Below, one piece after another: positions 48,503-57,688 of a stretch of DNA of 64,000 nucleotides. The notes beneath the pieces are model-generated. The model made no database searches. It had not been told where the DNA came from and was given only the letters and a program-made list of their open reading frames with translations. This DNA is from Nakamurella sp. A5-74 (GTDB lineage Bacteria > Actinomycetota > Actinomycetes > Mycobacteriales > Nakamurellaceae), in the NCBI RefSeq assembly GCF_040438885.1, contig NZ_CP159218.1, forward strand, positions 3,472,001-3,536,000, in the 5' to 3' direction. The position numbers and the translations under genes are program-made. Position 1 is the first letter of the stretch; the number at the start of each line of letters is the position of its first letter.

Positions 48503-49092
48503 CCGGGTCGCCGACGCCACCGACCGCCGCGGAGCCGTCCCGGACCGGGATGGAGGATGCCGGCCCCCGGCTGCGCGCCGCGCGCCGCGCCCAGGGTCGC
48601 ACCCTGAGTGCGGTGGCAGACGGGGCCGGACTCAGCAAGGGTTTCCTGTCGCTCGTGGAGCGCGGCCGGGCGAGCATGTCGGTGCCCAACCTGCTCACGG
48701 TGTGCACCGTTCTGGGCATCAGCGTCGGATCGTTGTTCGACTTCCCGTCGGAGCCGGTCGTCGACCGTGGGCGCCGCTCGCAGATGGGCGGAATCGGTGT
48801 CGACGAGTTCGTGCTGACCGCCGCCGACCAGCCGAACCTCCAGGTGATGCGCAGCGAAGTGGCCGCCGGAGGAAGCTCCGGCGGCGCGTACCGGCTCGAG
48901 ACGGAGACGGTCTTCGCCTACGTACTCTCCGGCGCCGTGCTGATCACCATCGACGGCGAGGAGCGGCTGCTCGGTGCGGGGCGCTCGACCAGCTACCCGG
49001 GACGGTCGCTGCACTCCTGGGCCAATGCGGACGTCGAGCGGTCGGCGGAAGTGCTGTGGGTGTTCGCTCCCCCGCTCGCCATGTTGCCCTGA
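48499..49092 (+). CDS. XRE-family regulator with C-terminal cupin domain
   Basis: A 197-residue transcription factor. The helix-turn-helix lies at about 20-75 (LRAARRAQGRTLSAVADGAG, LSKGFLSLVERGRASMSVPN). The cupin sensor covers about 100-190 (GAYRLETETVFAYVLSGAVL, DGEERLLGAGRSTSYPG, HSWANAD). This is the PuuR-like architecture that often controls amine or GABA catabolism, which agrees with the divergent gabDT unit. A second ATG at 48550 is an alternative start. Confidence 0.88.
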   Translation: MTGSPTPPTAAEPSRTGMEDAGPRLRAARRAQGRTLSAVADGAGLSKGFLSLVERGRASMSVPNLLTVCTVLGISVGSLFDFPSEPVVDRGRRSQMGGIGVDEFVLTAADQPNLQVMRSEVAAGGSSGGAYRLETETVFAYVLSGAVLITIDGEERLLGAGRSTSYPGRSLHSWANADVERSAEVLWVFAPPLAMLP

Positions 49093-49175
49093 TCAGCACG
49101 ACCGACTGCGCCGGATGCGCGGCCGGGCCATCGCCCCCGGATCCCTGCGCCGGATCGGTCGCTCTCGGCCGCGCT

Positions 49176-49610
49176 TCAGACGGGAACTGGTGTGCGCTCG
49201 CGGAGGGGCCAGTCGTCCGGGTGGCGGTACGGGACGGCGACGACCTGGACGTCGTCGGCATAGACGACGGTCCCGGGCGACCGGGTGCTGAGCTCGACCC
49301 ACGGTACCGAGTAACGGTCGAGCACTGTCAGATACTCCGCGGTGAGGTCGAGTAGATGTGTTGCGGTGCAGCGGAACCATGCGCGGGCGCCCGGATTGAT
49401 CTGCCGGTCGTAACACGTCGGGTCCACCGTGGTCGGATCCAGGTACAGGGCCGTGATCCCGTCGTTCATCCGCCGCCGCCAAGCTTCGTCGGCCGTGTCC
49501 AGCGATCCTTCCCGACCGAGTCCGTTCACCAGTGCGAAGACCCCGGGGAACGTGCCGAGCCGGTTGGGAACGGCGCTCTGGAAACGGGTGAACTCGTGCG
49601 TGCTGGTCAC
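49176..49610 (-). CDS. Hypothetical protein, 144 residues
   Basis: I do not recognise a family. The GTG at 49610 is favoured because TAGGTT lies exactly seven bases upstream on the minus strand, the leaderless pattern seen elsewhere in the window. The protein looks genuine: balanced composition, aromatic-rich segments such as FTRFQSAVPNRLGTFPGVFA, RRRMNDGITALYLDP, ARAWFRCTATHLLDLTAEYL and VVYADDVQVVAVPYRHPDDW, and no signal sequence or helix of membrane length. Probably cytoplasmic and globular. Confidence 0.65.
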   Translation of the reverse strand: MTSTHEFTRFQSAVPNRLGTFPGVFALVNGLGREGSLDTADEAWRRRMNDGITALYLDPTTVDPTCYDRQINPGARAWFRCTATHLLDLTAEYLTVLDRYSVPWVELSTRSPGTVVYADDVQVVAVPYRHPDDWPLRERTPVPV

Positions 49611-49678
49611 GGACTCGAACCTATCGAACGCGCGAGCTCGAACCCCCCAGGACCGGGTAGCGGCGGGACGGCGCGGCA

Positions 49679-49720
49679 TCAGAACGGCGCCGCATCAGAA
49701 CGGCACCGCGTCAGAACGGC
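49679..49720. repeat. 16-bp repeat covering the end of the HNH gene
   Basis: TCAGAACGGC occurs at 49679, 49695 and 49711, a spacing of exactly 16 bases, with similar bases between copies. The copy at 49711 supplies the stop codon of the HNH gene; the other two lie just downstream of it. This looks like tandem duplication of the gene's 3' end. Confidence 0.7.
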
Positions 49721-51651
49721 GGCGGGTCGTGATCGGAGGTCGGCACCTGCGAAAGGGTTGTCCGGTCGCCGCGACCGACCGTGTCGACCTCGGGTTCGTC
49801 GACAAGCTCCGCACCGAGCGGCGAGGTCCAGCGCATCCTGTTGCCGGGCAACCGGATTGCCCGCCAGCCGGCATGGGTCTTGATCCTGTGGTGGTATCGG
49901 CAGAGCACATCCAGATTGTCGAACGTCGTCGAACCGCCCTCGTCGTAGGGAATCCGATGGTCGAGGTCGCACTGCCGAGCCGGCCGGCGGCATCCCGGAA
50001 AACGGCACACCCTGTCCCGCTCGATCACCCGCTCGGCCGTCTCCCGTTCCGGACGGTAGGCCCAGTGACCCACTTGCTGATCCTCGTGCAGTGGCGGCTC
50101 GGTGTCCGGTTGTTGCGCGCCAGAGCCGTCATCCGGCACCGATGCGGCCGATGGCTGCACACCCGGCATCCACAGCCGCGCACGGCGCGCCGACACGGCC
50201 AGCGCATGCGCGAGGTTGACCGGGAGGTCGCCGTAACGCTCGAGCAGGGCGCTTTCGAGGGAACGCACACCATCGTCGGTGCACTTCGAGAACACGTCAG
50301 CGGCCACCACCACGGAGACCGAGGCGCCGAGCGCCTCCCAGACGGCCGGCAGCAGACGGTCATCGCTCCCGGCGCCGCCGTCACCATCGCGTTCACCACA
50401 GCCTCCATCGTCGGGATGACTCGGATCTGAGGGACTGTCAGCATTCTCGGCTGGACCAGACCGGAGATCCACCCGACCGAACGCGGCCAGCTCCGTCATG
50501 ATGTCGCCGAAGACGTCCGCTCTCGCCTGCGCCGCCGTGCGTCCCGCACGCGCGGCATCGGGCAACCCCCGGGCAACCGTGTCGATCACCTCGTAGGCCA
50601 AGAGGGCGACCGGGGCAGGAAGGGCGGCGCAGAATCGCGACATTCCGTCGTCACCCGGCTGCACGAACACCCCCCGGTCCTCCCGCGCCAGCTTCTCGCG
50701 CCGCCGGTTGGCTGCCGGATCCCGGCGCGCGATCTCCCGTTCGAGCTGGCGGCGCAGCGTCACACAGGTGGTGGCGCCGACCTTCTTGCCGCCGTCGGAC
50801 AGCAGCGCCGACTCCACTTCCGCCACCGTCGACGCATCCAGACCGGCCGTCCGCGCCGCGAACGCCCGCACCCGCTGCCGATCGATGCGGCCCGTCTGCC
50901 AGCAGTCGACGGCGCGGGGATGGCGATCGACGAGCTCGACCGACTCCGAGAGTCGGGCCCCTGCCGTCGTCGGCGGCAGACCCAAGGCCACACCCACCTC
51001 GGCCGACGCCAGTCGCGTCGCCTCCTCGCGGATCACCGTGTCCCACTCGGCGTTCCCGGCCACCGACACTTCCCGGAAACAATCAGCCTCAAAATCTCTG
51101 TCGCACAGCACTTCTGACGGATCGGTACCGTCCGGGGCGACCCGACCGCCGTGCGTCGCCAATTGCAACAGATCACCGACCGGCACCGCGACCCCCGGTC
51201 GGGCCAGAGCGGCCACCGCCTGGGTCTGCACAGCCTGCGCCCAGGACACGATCCTGTCCGTCACCGCGATCACCTGCACCAGATTCGTGGCAGCGACCTT
51301 TCCTACCGGTGCGACGTGGCCGGCGGTCAGTGCGGCCACGAGGGTCGGCGCCAATCCGCGATCGAACGTCGAATCCGTCAGCGGGAACTCCCCCATCAGG
51401 GTCGCGGCGTCCGCAACCCAGCGAGCATCTGCGTCCCGCGCGATCATCCGGCCCAACCGTTCCCCGGTCGGCGCCACGAACTCGACCATCTCATCTGTGG
51501 TCGTCTCCACCACCTGGATCGGCGGGAAGCGGTTTCCTGGATCGACGATCCGGTGATGGTGGGTCACACGGATCGGGCTGATCGAACGACACCTGGCGAC
51601 GGCCAACATCCCCGTCAGTGTGTGCTCGACAGTCCCCGTGTGCCCCCGCAT
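49711..51651 (-). CDS. DUF222/HNH endonuclease domain protein
   Basis: A 646-residue protein with the large DUF222 region (about 60-420) and a C-terminal HNH nuclease motif: CRFPGCRRPARQCDLDHRIP, YDEGGSTTFDNLDVLCRYHH, RIKTHAGW. Zinc-type cysteines and the catalytic His are present. This family is multi-copy in actinobacteria and its role is debated; nuclease activity is rarely shown. The start is ATG 51651 because TATGAT lies six bases upstream on the minus strand, a strong -10 for a leaderless mRNA. A GTG-type upstream extension is less likely. Acidic, low-complexity region near 430-460 (DGGCGERDGDGG). Confidence 0.88.
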   Translation of the reverse strand: MRGHTGTVEHTLTGMLAVARCRSISPIRVTHHHRIVDPGNRFPPIQVVETTTDEMVEFVAPTGERLGRMIARDADARWVADAATLMGEFPLTDSTFDRGLAPTLVAALTAGHVAPVGKVAATNLVQVIAVTDRIVSWAQAVQTQAVAALARPGVAVPVGDLLQLATHGGRVAPDGTDPSEVLCDRDFEADCFREVSVAGNAEWDTVIREEATRLASAEVGVALGLPPTTAGARLSESVELVDRHPRAVDCWQTGRIDRQRVRAFAARTAGLDASTVAEVESALLSDGGKKVGATTCVTLRRQLEREIARRDPAANRRREKLAREDRGVFVQPGDDGMSRFCAALPAPVALLAYEVIDTVARGLPDAARAGRTAAQARADVFGDIMTELAAFGRVDLRSGPAENADSPSDPSHPDDGGCGERDGDGGAGSDDRLLPAVWEALGASVSVVVAADVFSKCTDDGVRSLESALLERYGDLPVNLAHALAVSARRARLWMPGVQPSAASVPDDGSGAQQPDTEPPLHEDQQVGHWAYRPERETAERVIERDRVCRFPGCRRPARQCDLDHRIPYDEGGSTTFDNLDVLCRYHHRIKTHAGWRAIRLPGNRMRWTSPLGAELVDEPEVDTVGRGDRTTLSQVPTSDHDPPPF

Positions 51652-51735
51652 GCCTCTATCATACAGCAGTTCGAATTCTCTGCCTGGAACAGGTGTGACA
51701 TCCCCCGTTTGCTCATGACCCATCGTGGCGGTCCG

Positions 51736-52476
51736 TCAGTCCTGCAGCACCAGGTCGAACTCCCGGTCCAGGACCCGCGCGCCCTCACCGGTCACGACGA
51801 GCGCTCGATGCACGTCGTGGCGACGGATCCAGCCCGCTTCCAGGAATCGGTCGCGGATACCTCGGCCGAGCTGACCGGCCAGGTGGTGTCTGGTCTCGGT
51901 CCAGTCGACGCAGTAGCGGATCAGCGGTCGGTCGCCGCCGGCCAACCGGATCCCGACACCACCGATGAACTCGTGGCCCGAGTCGGTCAGCTGGTAGTCG
52001 AGATCGCGGCCGGGTCCGGCCGGCCGGTCGTGCTCGGCGATGGCACTTTCGTGGCGCCCGTCCCCGCCGACGAGGTGACCGTGCTCGATCAAGCTGTTCA
52101 TGATGCCGACCCCCAGCCGTCCGGCCAGGTGGTCGTAACAGGTCCTCGCGCGGCGCAGCTGCGCTGCCCGGGTGCTCGATCTCAGGGAGGTGATCGGTTC
52201 GGCAGGCGAGAGCTCGACCATCCGCTCCAGGAGGTCGGCGACCCGCGCATCGGCGATGCCGTAGTGGCGGTACCGCCCCTGCGAACGCACCACCAGCAGG
52301 CCGCCCTCGACGAGTCGGTGCAGGTGTTCACTGGCCGTGGACGGCTTGACCCCGGCCTCGGTGGCCAGCACGCTCGCGGACAGTTCCCGGCCGGCGATCA
52401 GTGCCATCAACATCCGGCTGCGCGCGCGATGACCGATGAGCTCTGCGATGCGGGACAGGTCGGCGTCTCCCGTCAT
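51736..52476 (-). CDS. ArsR-like winged-helix regulator
   Basis: A 246-residue DNA-binding protein. The N-terminal helix-turn-helix (IGHRARSRMLMALIAGRELS, VLATEAGVKPSTASEHLHRL, GLLVVRSQGRYRHYGIAD) is of ArsR type. The long C-terminal half with RRARTCYDHLAGRLGVGIMN and CVDWTETRHHLAGQLG is shared by actinobacterial regulators of drug pumps. Its ATG at 52476 overlaps the MFS stop as ATGA, so it probably regulates that pump. Confidence 0.85.
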   Translation of the reverse strand: MTGDADLSRIAELIGHRARSRMLMALIAGRELSASVLATEAGVKPSTASEHLHRLVEGGLLVVRSQGRYRHYGIADARVADLLERMVELSPAEPITSLRSSTRAAQLRRARTCYDHLAGRLGVGIMNSLIEHGHLVGGDGRHESAIAEHDRPAGPGRDLDYQLTDSGHEFIGGVGIRLAGGDRPLIRYCVDWTETRHHLAGQLGRGIRDRFLEAGWIRRHDVHRALVVTGEGARVLDREFDLVLQD

Positions 52477-53867
52477 GACGTCACCACCTGTCGCCCGGGA
52501 TCGGTGGACCTGGCGCTGGTCCACACCGCTGCCATGCATACTGCCGCAGCGACTGCCGCGGCCGCTGTGAAACCCCAGCCACCGGAACCTGCGTTGAGCA
52601 ACGCGCCCAGGAGTGCGACCCCGATCGCGCCACCCATCTGACGAGCGGAGTTCAGGGCGCCAGCACCGGTACCTGCCTGCTGCGGACCCACCGCCCCGAG
52701 CGCAACGGACGTCATCGCCGGCATCGCCAGGGAGATCATCCCGATCACCGCCGTCCCGATCACCACGATCACGACGGACTGCAGCACCCAGGCCAGCAGT
52801 AGGAGCAGCGATCCGACTGCCGCCGCCAGGAAGCCCATCACCATCGGTCGCCGCGGACCGATCCTGGCCGCCAGGAAGCCGCTGGACGTCGCCCCGACGC
52901 AGACCACGACGGCCATCGGCAGCACGGCGAGACCAGCCGCCAACACGCTCAGTCCGAGATCACCTGTCAGCACGACGGTGACGCCGAACAGCATCCCGTA
53001 CAGCACGAAGTTGAACGCGAATCCCGTGATCAGCGCGTACCGGAACGGTCCCCGCCGAAGCATCGAGGGCGGGACGAGCGGCCGGGTCGCTCGATGTTCG
53101 ACGCGCCGGAAGAGTCGTGCGAAGCCGACTGCCGTCAGCACCAGCGCCAGCGTGATCACCGTCCTGCCCTGCCCTGCGCAGATCACCGCGCCGACGAGTG
53201 CCGCCAGGATCGCGCTGCCCAGCAGGGTGCCCAGTCGGTCGATCGGGCTGGGATTCGTCCGTCCCGCCGGGCAGAACAGACCTACGGCGACGGCGAGCAG
53301 CACGCCGAGCGGTAGATTCATCCAGAACACGACCGGCCACCCGGCGTGCGTCGCCAGCAGGCCACCCACCACGGGGCCCAGGGCGAACCCGGTGGTCGCG
53401 ATACCGCCCCAGATCCCCAGCGCTCGCGCCCTGGCCACCTTGTCGGGGAAGAGCGTGCCGATCATCGCCAGCGAGGAAGGCAGCATCATCGCTGCCCCGA
53501 GCCCCTGCACCATCCGCGCGGCGATGAGCACGTCCCACGAGCCGGCCAGCGCTGCCGCCGTCGAGGAGGCTGCGAACACCAGGCAGCCGAGCGCGCAGGT
53601 CCGGCGGTGTCCCAGGCGATCTCCCAGCGCGCCGGCAGCCAACATCGCGGCTGCGAACGGGATGACGTAGGCGTCCATCAGCCATTGGCCCAACGCGAGC
53701 CCGCCGCCGAGATCGGCGCGGACCGCCGGCAGGGCAACGGTCACGACGGTGGCGTCCAGTTGGACCAGGCCGAACGCGAGCGAGAGGGTGACCAGCGCGG
53801 TCCTGATCCGGGCGACAGGGACAGGTGCACCGGACTGCTCAGGTCCGGCCTCGCGGAGTGTGCTCAT
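52473..53867 (-). CDS. MFS drug efflux protein, EmrB/QacA (DHA2) type
   Basis: A 464-residue transporter with about 14 predicted helices. LDATVVTVALPAVRADLGGG in helix 1 and LGDRLGHRRTCALGCLVF in loop 2-3 are typical; ATTGFALGPVVGGLLATHAG is the antiporter motif C. GAGGA lies four bases before the ATG at 53867. Operonic with the ArsR-like gene. The 169 bases upstream (53868-54036) hold no clear promoter or repeat. Confidence 0.93.
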   Translation of the reverse strand: MSTLREAGPEQSGAPVPVARIRTALVTLSLAFGLVQLDATVVTVALPAVRADLGGGLALGQWLMDAYVIPFAAAMLAAGALGDRLGHRRTCALGCLVFAASSTAAALAGSWDVLIAARMVQGLGAAMMLPSSLAMIGTLFPDKVARARALGIWGGIATTGFALGPVVGGLLATHAGWPVVFWMNLPLGVLLAVAVGLFCPAGRTNPSPIDRLGTLLGSAILAALVGAVICAGQGRTVITLALVLTAVGFARLFRRVEHRATRPLVPPSMLRRGPFRYALITGFAFNFVLYGMLFGVTVVLTGDLGLSVLAAGLAVLPMAVVVCVGATSSGFLAARIGPRRPMVMGFLAAAVGSLLLLLAWVLQSVVIVVIGTAVIGMISLAMPAMTSVALGAVGPQQAGTGAGALNSARQMGGAIGVALLGALLNAGSGGWGFTAAAAVAAAVCMAAVWTSARSTDPGRQVVTS

Positions 53868-54036
53868 TCCTCGATGGTGTGGCGCGGACGCTTCGGTTGA
53901 CGACGAACTGTCGCGCAGACCCACTGCTGCGTCCGGATCAGCGCGCCGCAGCAGGTGCCAGAGCCACCGGTTCCGAAGATGCAGGGTCCACCCGGGCGAT
54001 TGCTGCCGCTGCGATCACCCGCACGGAGGATGGTCG

Positions 54037-54501
54037 TCAGCCCGGTGGCGTCCGCGTGTCGAGGGAGAAACCCGGGTATTCGGGGAAGTCGCCGACGTGA
54101 TCGGGCTCGAATCCCAGCCTGCGATAGAAGTCGACAGCCGACGCGGATGCCTGCCAGTCGAGGATCATCGGCAGCGGCCGCGTATGTGCCCAGGAGACGA
54201 CTGACCGGACGAGGGCTCGCGCACTTCCGCGACGTCGGAATGCGGGCTCCACATACAGATCGCGCAGTCTGCCGGTGGTGAATGATGCCCGCAGGCCTGG
54301 CCCGTAGTCCTGGGCCAGGGCGTAACCGCGCACGGTTCCCGCATCCTCGGCCACAGCCAGCAACCACGTGTCGTCGGAGATGATCCGCGCGTACTCGTGA
54401 TCGAACTGGCCGCTGGCCGGGGGATCTCCGGCGGTGCCGAACCCCTCGGCCAGCCTCCGGATGCTCAGCGCGTCGCTCGATCGCGCCCGGCGGACGCTCA
54501 T
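54037..54501 (-). CDS. GNAT family N-acetyltransferase
   Basis: A 154-residue acetyl-CoA-dependent transferase. LRDLYVEPAFRRRGSARALV is the acetyl-CoA loop (motif A), followed by DWQASASAVDFYRRLGFEPD (motif B). AGGAG lies seven bases before the ATG at 54501. The acceptor is unknown. Immediately upstream is the block of 13-bp repeats. Confidence 0.9.
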   Translation of the reverse strand: MSVRRARSSDALSIRRLAEGFGTAGDPPASGQFDHEYARIISDDTWLLAVAEDAGTVRGYALAQDYGPGLRASFTTGRLRDLYVEPAFRRRGSARALVRSVVSWAHTRPLPMILDWQASASAVDFYRRLGFEPDHVGDFPEYPGFSLDTRTPPG

Positions 54502-54520
54502 CGACGCTCCTCATCTCGGT

Positions 54521-54625
54521 CACTGGTTGCGATCGCTGGTTGCGATCGCTGGTTGCGATCACTGGGTTGCGATCACTGGTTGCGCTCACTTGTTGCGGCC
54601 ACTGGTCGCTGCCACTGGTGCGGTC
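54521..54625. repeat. 13-bp tandem repeat, eight units, upstream of the GNAT gene
   Basis: Units at 54521, 54534, 54547, 54560 (14 bp), 54574, 54587, 54600 and 54613 follow CACTGGTTGCGAT, degenerating toward the right. Two junctions create GCGATCGC. The block starts 20 bases upstream of the GNAT start codon, so it overlaps that gene's promoter region, and it ends 75 bases short of the stop of the next leftward gene. Confidence 0.85.
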
Positions 54626-54700
54626 GCTCCTCATCGAGCGTTCGTCACCGGTCACCTGGACGATGCGTGGGTCGAACCGAACCCGTTGCGGCACCGGAGC

Positions 54701-55915
54701 TCAGCCGTCCAGCGCCTGCTCCAGATCCGCCCAGATGTCCTCCACCGCTTCGACCCCGGTGGACAGTCGCACGGTGCCGGCGGCGATCCCGGCGACCGCC
54801 AGTTGCTCGTCGGAGAGCGTCCGGTGCGAGGTGGACACGGGATGCATGGTCAGGGTTTCGACCCCGCCGAGCGAGGCGGCGTTCTGGATCAGCTTCAGCC
54901 GGGAGATGACGGCGCGGGCCGCGTCCGCCCCGCCGTCCACGTCGTACGACAGCATCGGGCCGGGACCGTCGAGGATCTTGGCCGCCAACGAGTACTGCGG
55001 GTGCTCGGGGTTGGACGGATGGTGCACCTTGGTCACCCTGCGGTGTGCGGCCAGCCGCTCGGCCAAGTCCGTGGCGTTCGCGGTGGCCGCGCCCATCCGC
55101 AGCGCCAGCGTCTGGATCCCGCGGATCACCAACCAGGCCCCGAACGGATCGGGAGTCGACCCGACGCCGACCGCGTACTTCCACCCGTCGACGAACTGCT
55201 GCTCCTGGGCATAGACCACGACGCCCGCGGTGACGTCCGAGTGCCCACCCAGGTACTTGGTGGCCGAGTGCAGCACGATGTCCGCCCCCAGGCTGAGCGG
55301 ACGGCAGAGCATCGGCGAGGCAAAGGTGTTGTCCACCACCGAGAGCACGCCGTGCTCGCGCGCCACCGCCGTCATCACCGGGATGTCGGCCACCGCCGTC
55401 ACCGGGTTCGAGATCGTCTCCAGATACAGCGCCGCGGTGTTCGGTCGGAGCGCTGCCGCCAACTGCTCCGGATCGTCACCGTCGATGAACGTGATGCCCA
55501 GGTCCCATCGCTTCCGCAGGTCGTCGAGCAGGCCGCTGGTGCCGCCGTAGATCGAGTTCTGCACCACCAGGTGCGCCCCCGCACGCAGGTTCGCGCCCAG
55601 TGCGGTGTGGATGGCCGCCATCCCGGACGAGGTCGCGACGGCACCGACACCACCCTCGAGACCGGCCACCACCTCCTCGAGCGAGCGGACCGTCGGGTTT
55701 CCCATCCGGGAGTAGCCGAACGCACCGCGGGGGTTGTCGAGCGACTCCTTCTGCACGGCGATGTCGTCGTGCGCATAGACGGTGGTCTGATAGATCGGCA
55801 CCGACACCGGTCGGCCGGCGAAGTCGACCGGCACCCTGGGGTGCACGGCGCGGGTCGCGAGCGCTTGGTCGGGTGCCGGCTTCTCAGGTGCGGGACTCTC
55901 GGATGCAGACGTCAT
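54701..55915 (-). CDS. Cys/Met-metabolism PLP enzyme (cystathionine gamma-synthase/lyase family)
   Basis: A 404-residue PLP enzyme for sulfur amino acid conversion. Family features are PIYQTTVYAHDD, YSRMGNPTVRSLEEVVAGLE, SSGMAAI, YLETISNPV, VVDNTFASP, the PLP lysine in HSATKYLGGHSD and the C-terminal STSHRTLSDEQL with RLSTGVEAVEDI. Gamma-synthase, gamma-lyase and methionine gamma-lyase cannot be told apart by eye. The ATG at 55915 lies six bases after GACACT, a possible -10. It is divergent from the acyl-CoA synthetase. Confidence 0.9.
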   Translation of the reverse strand: MTSASESPAPEKPAPDQALATRAVHPRVPVDFAGRPVSVPIYQTTVYAHDDIAVQKESLDNPRGAFGYSRMGNPTVRSLEEVVAGLEGGVGAVATSSGMAAIHTALGANLRAGAHLVVQNSIYGGTSGLLDDLRKRWDLGITFIDGDDPEQLAAALRPNTAALYLETISNPVTAVADIPVMTAVAREHGVLSVVDNTFASPMLCRPLSLGADIVLHSATKYLGGHSDVTAGVVVYAQEQQFVDGWKYAVGVGSTPDPFGAWLVIRGIQTLALRMGAATANATDLAERLAAHRRVTKVHHPSNPEHPQYSLAAKILDGPGPMLSYDVDGGADAARAVISRLKLIQNAASLGGVETLTMHPVSTSHRTLSDEQLAVAGIAAGTVRLSTGVEAVEDIWADLEQALDG

Positions 55916-56034
55916 CCCCGCAGTGTCCCGCATGTACCGGCGGCACGGTCCTGCAGGGGACCGGCGGCCGGGGATACAGTGCGCAGCATCGCCCTTCCGC
56001 ACGAGAAACGGACGACCCCGGGAAACGGACAAGG

Positions 56035-57660
56035 ATGTCTCAGACCTCAGCGCTTTCCCACGCCATCGGTGAGGACGGCCCGGCGCTGCCCGCGGCGACG
56101 ATCGCGGACGACCTCGACGCGACCATCGCGCGATTCGGCGACCGGGACGCGCTCATCGACACCCATACCGGCGTACGGCTGACCTACGACGAGTTCGGCG
56201 AACGCACCAGGGCCCTGGCGAAGGCCTTGCACGCCGGCGGCGTGCGGACCGGCGACCGGGTCGGTATCTGGGCCCCCAACTGCGTCGAGTGGACGCTCAC
56301 CCAGTACGCGACCGCCCGCCTCGGTGCGATCCTCGTCAACATCAACCCGGCCTACCGCACCAGCGAACTCGGCTACGTGCTGCGCCAGGCAGGCATCTCC
56401 CGGCTCATCGCCGCTGCGGAGTTCAAGACCAGCAACTACGCCGCCATGATCGACGAGGTCCGTGGCGAGTGCCCCGACCTGGTGGATGTGGTGCTCATCG
56501 GAACCCCGAGCTGGGATACGTTGCTGGACAAGGCATCACAGACCTCCCACGAGGAACTCACCGCGGTCCAGGCGGCACTGCGACCCGACGATCCGATCAA
56601 CATCCAGTACACCTCGGGGACCACCGGGTTCCCCAAGGGCGCCACCCTCTCGCACCGCAACATCCTGGGCAACGGCTTCCTGGTGGGCGAGATGTGCCGC
56701 TACACCGAGGTCGATCGGATCTGCATCCCGGTGCCGTTCTACCACTGCTTCGGGATGGTGATGGCGAACCTCGCCGCCACCAGTCACGGTGCGGCCATGG
56801 TGATCCCGGCGCCCGCGTTCGACCCGGCTGCGACGCTGCGCGCCGTCCAGCAGGAGAGGTGCACGTCGCTGTACGGCGTACCGACGATGTTCATCGCCGA
56901 GTGGGCGCTGCCCGACTTCGCCTCGTACGACCTGTCGAGCGTGCGCACCGGGATCATGGCCGGTTCCCCTTGCCCCGCAGAGCTGATGAAGAAGGTGATC
57001 GCAGCGGGCATCGACGAAATGACGATCGCCTACGGCATGACCGAGACGTCTCCCGTCTCCATGCAGACCCGCACCGACGACTCCTTAGAACACAAGGTCG
57101 GCACTGTCGGCCGCGTCACCCCGCACCTGGAGGTGAAGATCGTCGATCCCGCCACCGGCGAGACGCTGCCCCGCGGCGAGACGGGCGAGTTCTGCACCCG
57201 CGGGTACTCGGTGATGATCGGCTACTGGAACGAGCCGGAGAAGACCGCAGAGGTGTTGCGGGACGGCTGGATGCACACCGGCGACCTCGCCGTGATGGCG
57301 CCGGACGGCTACGTGCAGATCACCGGCCGCATCAAGGACATGGTGATCCGCGGCGGCGAGAACGTGTACCCCCGAGAGATCGAGGAGTTCCTCCACACCC
57401 ACCCCGACATCGAGGATGTGCAGGTGATCGGCGTCCCGGACGAGAAGTTCGGCGAGGAGCTCTGCGCCTGGATCCAACTCCGGGACGGCGCGGACGAGAT
57501 CACCGCGGAGAGCTTGCGGCAGTTCTGCGCCGGCAAGCTCGCGCACTACAAGATCCCGCGGTACGTCCGGATCGTGGACGACTTCCCGATGACGGTCTCC
57601 GGCAAGGTCCGCAAGATCGAGATGCGCGCGGTGACCACCCAGGAGCTCGGTCTGGGCTGA
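56035..57660 (+). CDS. Acyl-CoA synthetase (AMP-binding, FadD-like)
   Basis: Activates a carboxylic acid to its CoA thioester through an acyl-adenylate. The 541-residue enzyme has the P-loop IQYTSGTTGFPKGATLSH, YGMTETSPVS, TGDLAVM, the hinge RIKDMVIRGGENVYPREIEE and the C-terminal catalytic lysine in MTVSGKVRKIEM. The overall pattern resembles medium/long-chain fatty acid ligases of the FadD3/FadD35 kind. The start at 56035 follows AAGG directly. A -10-like TACAGT lies at 55975-55980, so this transcript would have a leader of about 50 bases. Confidence 0.93.
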   Translation: MSQTSALSHAIGEDGPALPAATIADDLDATIARFGDRDALIDTHTGVRLTYDEFGERTRALAKALHAGGVRTGDRVGIWAPNCVEWTLTQYATARLGAILVNINPAYRTSELGYVLRQAGISRLIAAAEFKTSNYAAMIDEVRGECPDLVDVVLIGTPSWDTLLDKASQTSHEELTAVQAALRPDDPINIQYTSGTTGFPKGATLSHRNILGNGFLVGEMCRYTEVDRICIPVPFYHCFGMVMANLAATSHGAAMVIPAPAFDPAATLRAVQQERCTSLYGVPTMFIAEWALPDFASYDLSSVRTGIMAGSPCPAELMKKVIAAGIDEMTIAYGMTETSPVSMQTRTDDSLEHKVGTVGRVTPHLEVKIVDPATGETLPRGETGEFCTRGYSVMIGYWNEPEKTAEVLRDGWMHTGDLAVMAPDGYVQITGRIKDMVIRGGENVYPREIEEFLHTHPDIEDVQVIGVPDEKFGEELCAWIQLRDGADEITAESLRQFCAGKLAHYKIPRYVRIVDDFPMTVSGKVRKIEMRAVTTQELGLG

Positions 57661-57688
57661 CCGAGCTCCACCCAGCGCCCGGGCCGGG

